From: Ascaris suum
Lineage: Eukaryota > Nematoda > Chromadorea > Rhabditida > Ascarididae
Reading direction: 5' to 3'
Assembly: GCA_013433145.1 (NCBI GenBank)
Contig: CM024187.1
Location: 19,953,826-20,017,825, forward strand
DNA: 64,000 nt
The position numbers and the translations under genes were made by a program. The first letter of the stretch is position 1. Each line of letters starts with the position of its first letter. The notes below the pieces were generated by a model. It worked only from the letters and a program-made list of their open reading frames with translations, was not told the DNA's origin and ran no database searches. This document shows, in pieces, positions 53,326-64,000 of the stretch.

Positions 53326-56300
53326 GTAAGTAGCTGCAGCCAATTGTCCATCATTAGTTGTGAGCCACTGAGGTCACCAGTAAAAGTAATGCACTCTATA
53401 GCACAATCTAATGCACAATTTACTTCTGTGATAAGGATATTGCTGTACTGTGCAACGGTGGTAAGGATACGAAGCTAACACACTAGCAAAGTTGCGTTGC
53501 ACGTCTTGCTGTGCACAGTTTGCGCTATTTATTGCGTCGACTAATTCTGCTGACATCTCTTTTATCTGCCTTTTGCTGCATTTGGTCTTCAAAGCAATTT
53601 TTTCTGCTTATTTAAAATTCCAAAAAGTTCCAAAAAACGTTGCTCTTATCACTAAAAACCATCTACGAGCTAACCTATTAGCCAGCGACGTGAATCTTTT
53701 GCAAGGAATGATTTGAAATCCCTGCTGTTTGTTCCACAATGAGATAGCACTGCCAGAAGTTTCTTTCATATAACATGCAAGAAGAAATATTTGGATTATG
53801 GGTAGCTCAACGTATTTCGTCGTTTGTGGGAGTCTCCTTTCCACTCCCCTCCGCCTTCCTCTTCGAACACCTACTCCTCCTCAAGACGTGTGAGTGTCAC
53901 CATCTGCTCCTTCTTCACCTACATGAGTAAATCTTGTAGCAGCAGAGCATATCGAGTTTGAAAGTTTGTGGATGCGTTAAACCCCTGGTGCTGCAAACTA
54001 GAAAACATTTATGCTTATATTTGTAAAATGTGGCTAAGACTGATTATGTTGAATAAATAGCGTACGAGTGAAACGCCGTGCTTCAGAGATGGCCTTTTCT
54101 TTCTTAGGTCGAGTATCTAGTGGATAATGGAGCCGACATAGAGAAGAGCAACCAAGTGGGAATGACGCCACTCCATCATGCATGCAGAAATGGCCATATA
54201 AACGTCGTCAGGATCCTTGTGCAACGTGGTGCTAATTACCAGAAGTTGACGTTTGTTTTCAATTACTCATTTCTGCAACTGCTTTTTTTGCTGCGTTCAT
54301 GTCGTCAGGAACCTTGTGTAATCATTTTTTTTTTGTTTTCAATTACTCAAGTCTCATTTGATCACTATATTATAGTGGGATGAGGACCTCTCGTGCCAAG
54401 CCGAGGCACGATGCACACGTGAGGAATTACGGCGGAAACGCCATTATAAGTGCTAGTTATCTTATAACTTTAGCCGCGTTGATTCACACGTGTATATGCT
54501 TAGTCACAATCGGTCACTATCGTACCATAGCGTAATAGTTTACTGAAGAGTCTGATATTGAAAGGTCGATTTTCATTGGTTCATAGTTGAACGGAATTGC
54601 AGTTAAGTAAAAATGTTTGCAAATGAAGTGCGCATTATTTCATAGGAGAAAATAGTGTAAAAATTCACTTCGTTGATGTGCTCTATTTTGGCGATCGAAT
54701 GATATGCACAAATGTGGCCCGATTTTCAATTATCGCAGTCACCTATTCAAACATCAGAATAAGGCACTATAAAAGATTACGCTCAAATGAATTCATTCAT
54801 AATGTACAGGCACGCATTTCGCATGTCCACCAATTGCAAAGTGGTTGTCATGAGATTTGAACTTTGCACTCAGCAGAGCCACATCAGAAAAGAACCGTTC
54901 AGCCTATGTTCACTACGCAAATTTGCAGCGAATTGATATCGGATGCAGGATCGTTTATATGTGGACATCCAAATCACATATCTCTCTCAATCCCATTTAA
55001 TGTGCTTCCTTGAAGGACGACCTGCCATCCTAGATCTCCAGCTTCTGGATGAGTTGCAGTAATATTCGAAGAAATTTGAAATTTTTACTGCTGGAATTTG
55101 GTGTTTATTGTAGCTCGATGAAGGTTAGCAGGTATAAGCTTTTTTGAGATGAAGGTGAACTATCTTGCAGTTGATTCTTTTGGAGATGTTGAAAACTGCT
55201 TATTTGCCTTCCAGATATTTGGGTGCGTCGTCGATGACGCTGGCTGCAGCCGGTGGTCACATTGAGCTTGTCAAGCTCCTTCTTGACCTCCGTGTCAGTG
55301 TAAATCCATCACATACTGCACTGTGTCCAACGCCCATTATTGCCGCCGCCTTCAGACGCCATACACATATATGCGCGTTGCTTACACATAGGTTGCTCGT
55401 TTACCGTCATTTTCCGTCATTCTATACTAGAACAGGCGACCTTTCTAGTAACCCCTCTGTGTGGGCAACAACCAGGTAGCACGTTTTAGCGTCACCGTTT
55501 TTGCGTAGGCGGACAATCTGGCACCTGTAACTCTTCACTTTTATATATAATGCTGGCGTCCGATAACTTTCCAAAACTTGTTTTTTAAGTTGAATTTTTT
55601 TGGGATTCATTTAAAAATATCCCACAAATAAAGGTGTTTTCATTTCATTAATACTCATGTAAAACGTCTAATATAGAAAACAGAGATAATGTTGGAAGAA
55701 GGACACTTCCACGATGATAGAAAGGAAGTAATAACGAACAAGATTTAAGTTGGAATATATATAAAGCGCTTTCAGTAAAATTGACTCTTTAAGAAAGCAT
55801 GGAAATAAATTTTTAGCACGTAGAATTGGCAAATTTGCTTCACTGGTATAGAAATTAATGAAAGAAAAAATTGCCTCGACGGGCTCCCTCTATGCAGGAA
55901 AGATCCTTCAAGGCATCTAGCATTTGCTGGATAAATAGGCGGACCTCTGGAATGCCCGGATTTACGGAGTACTATGAGGTAGACTCATTTCACGAAGGAT
56001 GCTATGATGCCCTACAGCTTGGAGTGTGAAGACTTTGAAGTCAAGAGCAAAGTGGGAAATGGGAAACTTGGCTCCTCCATGCGCACATATGGTTACATAT
56101 GAAGAAGAAAAGCATATTGAATGAGGCAAAGCGATGAATAAGCTGTTCACTGTAATATCGGGGACATTACATTTCATTATGGAGAAATGCATCAATCCCA
56201 ACTTAGCGCATGTTCTCTAGCAAGGATTGAATAATAAGGCGCTTATTATAATTGCGAACGATATTAAATATATGCTCATCATTTTTGAGAACCTCTAGTC

Positions 56301-59300
56301 GCTCATGGGGTGGCTTTTTGTCTTTAACCATCAGCACATATTCTTTTGTTACGCTCACTTTTAATTTTTTGCACTTCTTTTATGAATTCCTAGGTGATAT
56401 GGTCCAGGTCCAGAGCAACCTGCAAATTGTGGGTGCTATTGATCATCTTAATTCTATGCTCGTTAAAAGCCTTTCATTATTTAAACAATATTTGCACTAA
56501 AAAAAGGTCTACTCTAGTATTTTTTTTTTTTTTCTTGTCGAAATAGTGTACTTCTTGGTAAGTCCCCTATTAAGAAAAAAAAAAGATCCGAAATATGCAG
56601 TGACCTAGTTTTGATAAAGATTCTTTTCTTAAAATTGCAAGAATCGAACCTCTTTTATTTCGTTCTTATTAATACAAGTAGCATTTAGCGTTATGCAAGA
56701 TTAGTGCCCAGCATAATGACTAACTAGGCAAAATTAACGAGAGTGCACACATTTTAATCTTCAACTTACCTATCCTAGTGATAATAAGTTGGCAGTGAAC
56801 CATCTTTGCCTAGGAACTTTAACTGCATACAACCAGCTTTGTGTTTCATTCGCCTATTATATTTAACGATACTTGTAAGCTCATTGCGCTACCTGTTTCC
56901 GTATAACCGTTTGCGGTTCGAAGTGGTTCAACACCAAACTCTCTAGGATTCCCAGTTGCCCTGACGCCAAAACAGGACGCTAAAACGTCCTGGAAATAGA
57001 TTGTCCTCAGTAAGAAAAAAAAAAAGTTGCGCTATCAACAGCTGGTTGCCTCCGTCGCCAAAAAGTCCGCATATTATCGAGTGTTACAGTATTGTTTCAT
57101 GATATTCTTATACGAATTACAGCAAGGGAACTATGGTTGTTTGATGCAATGATGAGGTAGATTATGGAGAGGACATTATAGAACCATTAAGAAATATCAT
57201 TTTTGATTAATGGCGCATGGTTTTATGTTCACGACGGATGAAATGTAAATAAAGTGTAGTGTTTATCTCAACATTTCCTTTGAATGCGCGTAGTTAGAAA
57301 AGTTTCCCTCAAATTTGCTCTTCAACATGTCGCCTAGTCTGCTGTATTTGCTTGAATGAGCCCGCCTGTTTTAATCAAACAATTTATTCGTCTTAATTAA
57401 CACTCAGCAGAAATCCTTTATAAGTTTGCTTTCCTAAGTAACGGATCGATGAAGGTGAGCTTTCCGATACCGCATGTTGTTGCGGCGATTCAAAAAGTGC
57501 ATTATTCCATAGTTTTTGAATATTCCAAAGGTTTACAGACTTCGTAAGACTTAGCATAGTGAGATGAAAACACTATGAGCTAAAAGGCATTGTAAAAACC
57601 ATTCTAAACGAAAGCATAATGGCTTGGAGGGGTGCATATGTGGATGGACACATTCAACGCTTATGGAATCTATCGGCGCTCTCGACAGCTATTTCGTGTG
57701 GTGCTACGTCGGTGGTATCTGCTCTACTTGAGCTTGGTGCTAACGCTTCGTTCCGCTCGTTAGGTGGTCGAACAGCTACTGAATTGGCATCGGCACTGAA
57801 TCGTGAGGATGCACTCGCCGTTATAAAAACCGCGTTGAGGAGTTCCATTAAAGGTGCCACATCTATATTTAACTGTTCTATCATTTTTCTGCTCTGTATG
57901 CGAAGCGATAGCGGACCTAGAATGAAAAATAAATGTGATTATTGCTGAACTTAGCTGAGGTATCCTTGAACAGAGCGGCGTGTAGAAAATCTTAGATCAA
58001 CGATTTTCGGCACTTTAGCAAAATAAAGCGAACAGGTGGAGAAATAACTGCGAAAAAAAATGAACATCTCAGTCAATCAATGAGTAGTTCAATGAACACG
58101 AAGCATCGAGTGTATAAAAGACAGTGGCATTGTAGTAATTGTGATAATCGAACGGGTTCAATGAAATACTAAAACTATTTATGCTACATTCACCTTTTCT
58201 GCCTGATTTATTAAAGTATTCATTGATGGTGGTGATGGAATCATCATGAGCAAATTTTGAAGGGAGTGTTAGGTTATCGGAAATGAAACCGCATTGAGCT
58301 TAAGCTAATTTACCTTTTCCGTTACACGATTTGCCGTTACATGAAAAGCTTAATTTTCGATTATCTCTAGCATAATTTATTAATTTGAGTGAACTATTTA
58401 CACATTATCAGAAAGAAGGACTTGAACTTGCAGTAAATATGAATTAGATATGCATAAATATTATAGCGGTATATGTTGCATTCAAGCGATTGCAGAAGAG
58501 AAACCAAAGGAGGTGGATCTGCGTGAGAGAATTTTGGCACGTGATGAAGTTGCGGTGAGAGTCGCTTTAAGAAGGGGTACCACCTGCACGACTTTTGCAG
58601 AGGGATGCACTCCACTCATGTACGCCATTCTACTCGCTGATATCACAATCGTTAGCACTTTTGTATACAGTTTTGTCTCATACTAATTGAATAATGAAAT
58701 CGCATTGTCACGCTATTAGGGGTGTTCAATAACGACTGAAACGTCTTCGGGCAGTTCGTTAAGCCCCAAAAATTGATTCTTTTTCTTCGTTATGTATGTT
58801 GTTCCATTTGAGATTTGCTCGATCACTTAAGATATTTGAATGTTTCGAAACTTCCTATAATTTGAAAAAATCACCTTGTGCAATCGCTTTAATTTCTTGT
58901 TTATGCAGTCAGTTTGGATGGGTGGAGAAATTTACTGACATTAAGCTACTAACTTGTTTATCGAGTGCCGTAAATTATAGGACGAATCGATGCGCCGTAA
59001 AATAACTGCAAAAATCGCCTATCTTTGAACTCTACAAAATAAGGGAAATAAATTAACTAGGTGCAATTCAGAAGTTGCGACTTCCTCTTCGTTGCCATTG
59101 AAAACGGCTTTAGAAGGCTTTTGATTCTGAATTGGAAAAGCATTTGTAACTTTCTTTGAAAGAAAGCAAATGAGATACAGTTCGCTCAAGCATTTCTCCA
59201 ACTATATTTGATCTATTCGTCATTTGATATATTCGTTTTATTCATTTACGGCCGCCGATGTCTGAAACACCTGAAACATCATAAGGAAATCATTTGTTTA

Positions 59301-61362
59301 CATCGTGAGATTTCCTCAAAAATATGTAAAAGGTGAAATAAGTCCATATAATTGTGTAGGTCATAAATGAGAGGAACATTTTAGGTAAAAGCGATAATGG
59401 AGGAAAATGCGAACATCGATGCAGCAGAGAGTGTTTCCGGCCTAACCGCACTTATGCTTGCTGCTATCGTCGGGTATTCTCTTCTTTCATTTCTCATCTT
59501 CCCCATCTATTCCACTTTCCCATGGAGCATTAAATTTGGATTTTGCAAATTCCTCGCATAGCAAGACGAACTCTTTTTTTATTAATATACTATTGCTAAG
59601 TGCTAAGTTTTACTTGAATCCATCATCTACATTTAAAAAATTCCTTTGCTTTTGTTTTGCATCCATTCATTCTAGTAGCATTTTTCTCACTTTGATTTTC
59701 TAATTTTTTATGCAAGATCTGCTCTAATTATGCACTATGTATGCAGAATCTAATAGAAACTAAAAATTTGATCGTTTAGTTCTGCCATTTTTTTTTGCCG
59801 ATAAAGTTTGCCTCACAATGAATTTGTAATGATTGCAGGGATTCCGAAATCATTGAATGTCTATTGAATGCGGGCGCTGATGCATCGCTCACTTCTTTTG
59901 AAGGGCTCACTGCGCTTGATTATGCACTTACTTCCGGTAACTATTCACTGATATAACATAATTATTCCGTCGATACAACAAGTATGCAAATTCGTTTGCT
60001 GATATTAGTCAAAACAAGAGATGTATTTAGGTGTTGTTGAGGTGTTTGGAGAATTGATCGATATATTATGACTTCTGCATAACATTTAGGAGAAATTCGA
60101 TGCAAGCAGCGGAAAATTTTCAGGTTTGCTTGATGCTGAAGTACTGTGTCTTCTGCAACGACATTTGGAACATGGTTCTCTACCACCAGCTAAAAGTGAA
60201 ATTCATCAGCAGCTAAGTCGCGTTATACACACTGGCAAATCAAAAATCGTTAGTCATTGCCTGTTTTGCATTGCATTTCAAAATAGATGGGAAGCAGTAT
60301 TTTATATGTCGCCCATTTTATCAGAAACCATGTGGATATTGCAAATTTTCTTCTAATTGTACCATCACGGTTGTTTAAACACAATCTAATTGCTGTGTAA
60401 AACATTTCATTACTTGCAAATTACAGTTGAACAAAATTTCTACCCACGTTGGTTTATCCGTATCGCTGGGAAGCATTGAGCGAAAGGATGCAAATTCACT
60501 TCCGCGTGAGCACTTCGGGCGGCTACTACGTGCCGCAAGTGACGGTACCCAGGCGGAATTTGTTCTTGCAAGCGATATGCTACGATCAATTGGGCATCAT
60601 GGACGTCCGACCAAGAACGACCCGCTTCAAAGCTGCATTCGCATCGCCAGATATATCGCTGAGGTACCTTAGCTACATTTCACCATCTTATCGTCAGTCT
60701 GGTCCGGACATTCAACAGCATTTCCCAGTCCCGGCACCCAGCAGCTCTCAGATCCACAGATGAACTGCACAGCCACGAAGGTGGGCACCAGCGGTAACAT
60801 TCCAAAAGACACTGATGTGGTGGTGTTGATGCGGGAAACTTATCAACTCACACCACATTTTCTCTGATTTTTTTCCTCACATAGAAAGTCAGCCAAAATA
60901 TGGTTGTGCACTGCGAATGGGAATGAATGCGAAGTAATTCAACACGAATCTCTCCTATGGTTTCGGTGTGAAATGTTAGTCGTCGGTGTTGAATTGTTTA
61001 AAAGATGCAAAAGGGCGCCACTCAGTGACTCTGTATTCCTCTGTGGCTCATTCTCTGTGCTCTAACTTACTAAACCTGAGCAAAACGAATATCTTCATGT
61101 AGAAAGGAACGTTGTAGTTGTTTACGCGTTTACTAACTACACTTGGAGAATACTTATAAAAAAAGGTTTGCTTGAAATATTGCAATGGTTTTCATATTTA
61201 AATTACATCAAATGGAATTAAAATATTAACAAGCCATAAAAATTCAGACGCACAATTTTAAATATGCTTATCGGCTGCCATATAAGTCAAACTTAGTTGA
61301 TTTCTAAGATATGGGGAATGTTAGCTAAAGAATCAAAAATACAGTAAAAATTTTACAAGATT

Positions 61363-61437
<75 letters not shown>

Positions 61438-62387
61438 TACAAGATTTTACAAGTATGATTTTTGGAATTATTTTATAGCAACGTGCTACGCATATTTTCG
61501 CACCATTGCCGATTGCTTTTATTGGTGAAGAATCTCAATGTGAGAATAGTATAAGTGCGAAATATGGTAATTCGATTGATTCATCAATTTCCGGCAAATC
61601 GCAATCAAGTGAACGCCAGAAGGAGTATTTTTCATTGGCGCAACGAAATGCAGATCTCTTTTATGTGCGTTTCGTTATTTTCATTCAACTTGTACGTTGT
61701 TCCTTTATGCGATAGCTAGTGGAACTTATTTATTCTTATTTCTGTTCGATATTCCTCTGCTACAAGTTTAGTTTTCTGCTCTTCCATCGCAATTCAGTCA
61801 ACAATCCTTTAAGAATAATAGACCTCTTAAATCGCATTGCATGTTTGCAATAAATTTTTGGATTTCAGTAACTGTATTTTATCATTGGAGATGAGATAGC
61901 TGCCTAAATATGTAATAAATGCTACTTTTGCATATTATATCCTAAGTTTGACCACCTAAAAGCATTATCGTAAGTTAGCTTTCTGAATCTCTCATTGCAT
62001 TTTATTCATTTTTTTTCTAAAGAACATCGAAATCAATCCTATATGGTGCAAGTTTGCATGTGAAATTGCTTGATGCATTTCAAATTTCTTGTATATTAGC
62101 ATCCCGTTCTCTCACCATTTTGTTGCCTGATGCTAATAGAGTTTGTTGGATTTTGATGAACTTAAAGCGCCCATAAGTGGAGATGAAAAAAGTCATTACA
62201 ACTGCAGGAATACCGATTTCCAAAAGGTGAATCGAGAAGAGGAAAAATCGGAAATCTTAAAACGAGGCTACTATTTGACGATGAAAATCGGCGAAAGATT
62301 AGTTCATCGACATCTGCATCCGGATCTGAAGGTCGGTTTCAGTCGACGGCTGCAATAGGCTTAACTGCTTCATCTGCGGCAAAATAG
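53155..62387 (+). CDS. mlt-2: ANKS6-like ankyrin-repeat protein (MLT-2 orthologue)
   Basis: ANKS6 binds the NIMA kinase NEK8 (nephrocystin module); in C. elegans MLT-2 partners NEKL-2 in endocytosis and moulting. Exons (plus): 53155-53325, 54108-54250, 55215-55391, 57630-57853, 58496-58650, 59385-59473, 59839-59936, 60124-60248, 60427-60663, 60742-60780(?), 61479-61664, 62140-62387(?). The first eleven join in phase to 548 codons. Seven or eight ankyrin repeats are visible (GMTPLHHACRNGHINVV, GASSMTLAAAGGHIELVKLL, GLTALMLAAIVGDSEIIECL). Match to ANKS6 is by order as well as sequence: LGASVLTVASRGGH, the EEKRRPD linker (here EEKPKEVD) and [10 protein letters not shown] (here ESVSGLTALM). The tail after exon 8 is Ser-rich and not conserved. 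No SAM domain, present in vertebrate ANKS6, was found before the proposed stop. Long introns hold little else. Confidence 0.88.
54108..54250 (+). CDS. mlt-2: mlt-2 exon 2, ankyrin repeats
   Basis: VEYLVDNGADIEKSNQVGMT and PLHHACRNGHINVVRILVQR are textbook ankyrin repeats. Acceptor TTTCTTAG; the donor TTGAC|GTTTGT has T at +3. The end of this exon is partly duplicated about 90 bases downstream. Confidence 0.93.
54204..54349 (+). repeat. partial tandem duplication of the mlt-2 exon 2 end
   Basis: GTCGTCAGGATCCTTGTG (54204) recurs as GTCGTCAGGAACCTTGTG (54301), and TTTGTTTTCAATTACTCA (54252) recurs exactly at 54332. The copy lacks the end of the exon and its donor, a poly-T stretch standing in between. 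An incomplete exon-intron duplication is inferred. Confidence 0.75.
54362..54411. repeat. two adjacent perfect hairpin-forming sequences
   Basis: CACTAT-ATT-ATAGTG at about 54363-54377, and TCGTGCC-AAGCCGA-GGCACGA at 54391-54411, both in mlt-2 intron 2 directly after the duplicated exon end. They could be remnants of a small foldback element. Confidence 0.6.
55215..55391 (+). CDS. mlt-2: mlt-2 exon 3, ankyrin repeats
   Basis: YLGASSMTLAAAGGHIELVK, then PTPIIAAAFRRHTHICALLT. Acceptor TGCCTTCCAG completes the Thr codon of exon 2; the donor ATAG|GTTGCT has T at +3. Confidence 0.92.
57630..57853 (+). CDS. mlt-2: mlt-2 exon 4, ankyrin repeat
   Basis: GAYVDGHIQRLWNLSALSTA, SVVSALLELGANASF and TATELASALNREDALAVIKT match the ANKS6 repeat containing VGWSPLMLAALTG and TAFEVALDCKHRDLVDYL. 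The acceptor GGCTTGGAG is poor but gives the right phase (AG|G). Donor AAAG|GTGCCA. Confidence 0.88.
58496..58650 (+). CDS. mlt-2: mlt-2 exon 5
   Basis: EEKPKEVDLRERILARDEVA, then CTPLMYAILLADITI. This covers the ANKS6 linker EEKRRPDIFHALKMGN and the next ankyrin repeat. Acceptor GCGATTGCAG; donor ATC|GTTAGC. Confidence 0.9.
59385..59473 (+). CDS. mlt-2: mlt-2 exon 6, ankyrin repeat
   Basis: VKAIMEENANIDAAESVSGL followed by TALMLAAIV, matching ANKS6 [22 protein letters not shown]. Acceptor CATTTTAG, donor GG|GTATTC. Confidence 0.93.
59839..59936 (+). CDS. mlt-2: mlt-2 exon 7, ankyrin repeat
   Basis: DSEIIECLLNAGADASLTSF followed by EGLTALDYALTS, matching ANKS6 NKEIVKYLLNQGADVTL and NGYTAFDLV. 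Acceptor GATTGCAG, donor GTAACT. Confidence 0.94.
60124..60248 (+). CDS. mlt-2: mlt-2 exon 8
   Basis: LLDAEVLCLLQRHLEHGSLP, then SEIHQQLSRVIHTGKSKI, the helix after the last repeat. Acceptor ATTTTCAG; the donor ATC|GTTAGT has T at +3. Confidence 0.88.
60427..60663 (+). CDS. mlt-2: mlt-2 exon 9
   Basis: Seventy-nine codons, LNKISTHVGLSVSLGSIERK through CIRIARYIAE. Acceptor AATTACAG and donor GAG|GTACCT are both in phase 0. A second frame is open through the same bases and beyond to a TGA at 60761, but it does not join exon 8 in phase. Confidence 0.75.
60742..60780 (+). CDS. mlt-2: possible mlt-2 exon 10
   Basis: Thirteen codons, QLSDPQMNCTATK, with donor AAG|GTGGGC. Acceptor CACCCAG gives phase 0 at both ends and a 78-base intron. 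Alternatives are an acceptor three bases later, or readthrough from CGTCAG at 60697 that would end the protein at 60763. Confidence 0.4.
61362..61438. repeat. (TTTA)n tetranucleotide microsatellite
   Basis: About 19 TTTA units in mlt-2 intron 10. TACAAGATTTTA occurs immediately on both sides, so the array sits between direct repeats. Confidence 0.95.
61479..61664 (+). CDS. mlt-2: mlt-2 exon 11
   Basis: QRATHIFAPLPIAFIGEESQ, a Ser-rich middle (NSIDSSISGKSQSSERQ) and YFSLAQRNADLFY. Acceptor TTTTATAG, donor TAT|GTGCGT, 62 codons, phase 0. Confidence 0.8.
62140..62387 (+). CDS. mlt-2: mlt-2 last exon, frame uncertain
   Basis: The start reads SLLDFDELKAPISGDEK after acceptor GCTAATAG. The end reads FDDENRRKISSSTSASGSEG, then FQSTAAIGLTASSAAK and TAG, one base out of frame with the start. 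Either the A6 run at 62186-62191 lacks one A, or the real acceptor is CTGCAG at 62207 and the exon begins at 62208 with EYRFPKGESRRGKIGN, which is in phase with exon 11. A third reading stays in the first frame to AAG|GTCGGT (62331) and continues in an exon at about 62525 (HALPKEFGSKRSIRPVKE). Confidence 0.5.

Positions 62388-64000
<1,613 letters not shown>

Noticed and set aside
60449..60763. 104-codon alternative frame over mlt-2 exon 9 ending at TGA
   Set aside because: It does not join exon 8 in phase, whereas the chosen frame has matching phase and splice sites at both ends.

Overview
This is eukaryotic DNA, almost certainly from a nematode. It has spliced genes with short exons, AT-rich introns ending in pyrimidine-rich TTNCAG or TTTTAG acceptors, and long simple repeats. 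Three recognisable genes all have their closest named relatives in Caenorhabditis (PPFR-1, DYF-5, MLT-2). The long introns suggest a parasitic clade V (strongylid-like) species rather than Caenorhabditis, but that last step is weak inference. There is no operon, CRISPR array, phage or bacterial feature.

Layout. (1) Positions 343-38420, plus strand: most of a protein phosphatase 4 regulatory subunit 1 gene (PPP4R1 / ppfr-1), a HEAT-repeat scaffold. About 20 small exons are spread over 38 kb and the first ~70 codons lie left of the window. Introns reach ~14.7 kb. They hold a decayed Harbinger-type transposase fragment (21061-21282, minus), GC-rich islands near 9.7-10.5 and 16.7-19.3 kb, a CT tract, and an unexplained coding-like minus-strand exon at 3230-3498. 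(2) Positions 39822-49526, minus strand, tail-to-tail with ppfr-1: a complete ten-exon MAK/ICK-family (RCK) kinase, the DYF-5 orthologue, 438 residues if one missing base in exon 6 is allowed for. (3) Positions 49527-53154: a head-to-head intergenic region with a ~390-bp (TG)n array. (4) Positions 53155-62387, plus strand: an ankyrin-repeat gene matching ANKS6 (C. elegans MLT-2), about 12 exons. (5) Positions 62388-64000: AT-rich sequence with a ~120-bp (AT)n array and no confident gene.

Function. DYF-5/MAK controls cilium length and intraflagellar transport. ANKS6/MLT-2 is the ankyrin partner of the NEK8-type kinase NEKL-2, acting in cilia in vertebrates and in moulting and endocytosis in nematodes. 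PPP4R1 targets the PP4 catalytic subunit. That two cilium-linked genes are divergent neighbours is suggestive only.

Two signals stand out. About 12 of 40 inferred 5' splice sites carry T at intron position +3, unusual for eukaryotes. Each of the three genes also has one place where the frame or exon phase is off by one, pointing either to single-base errors in the sequence or to unrecognised splicing. I found no evidence for a new multi-gene system. Exon boundaries were found by eye from frame, splice consensus and remembered family similarity, so individual edges may be wrong by a few bases.
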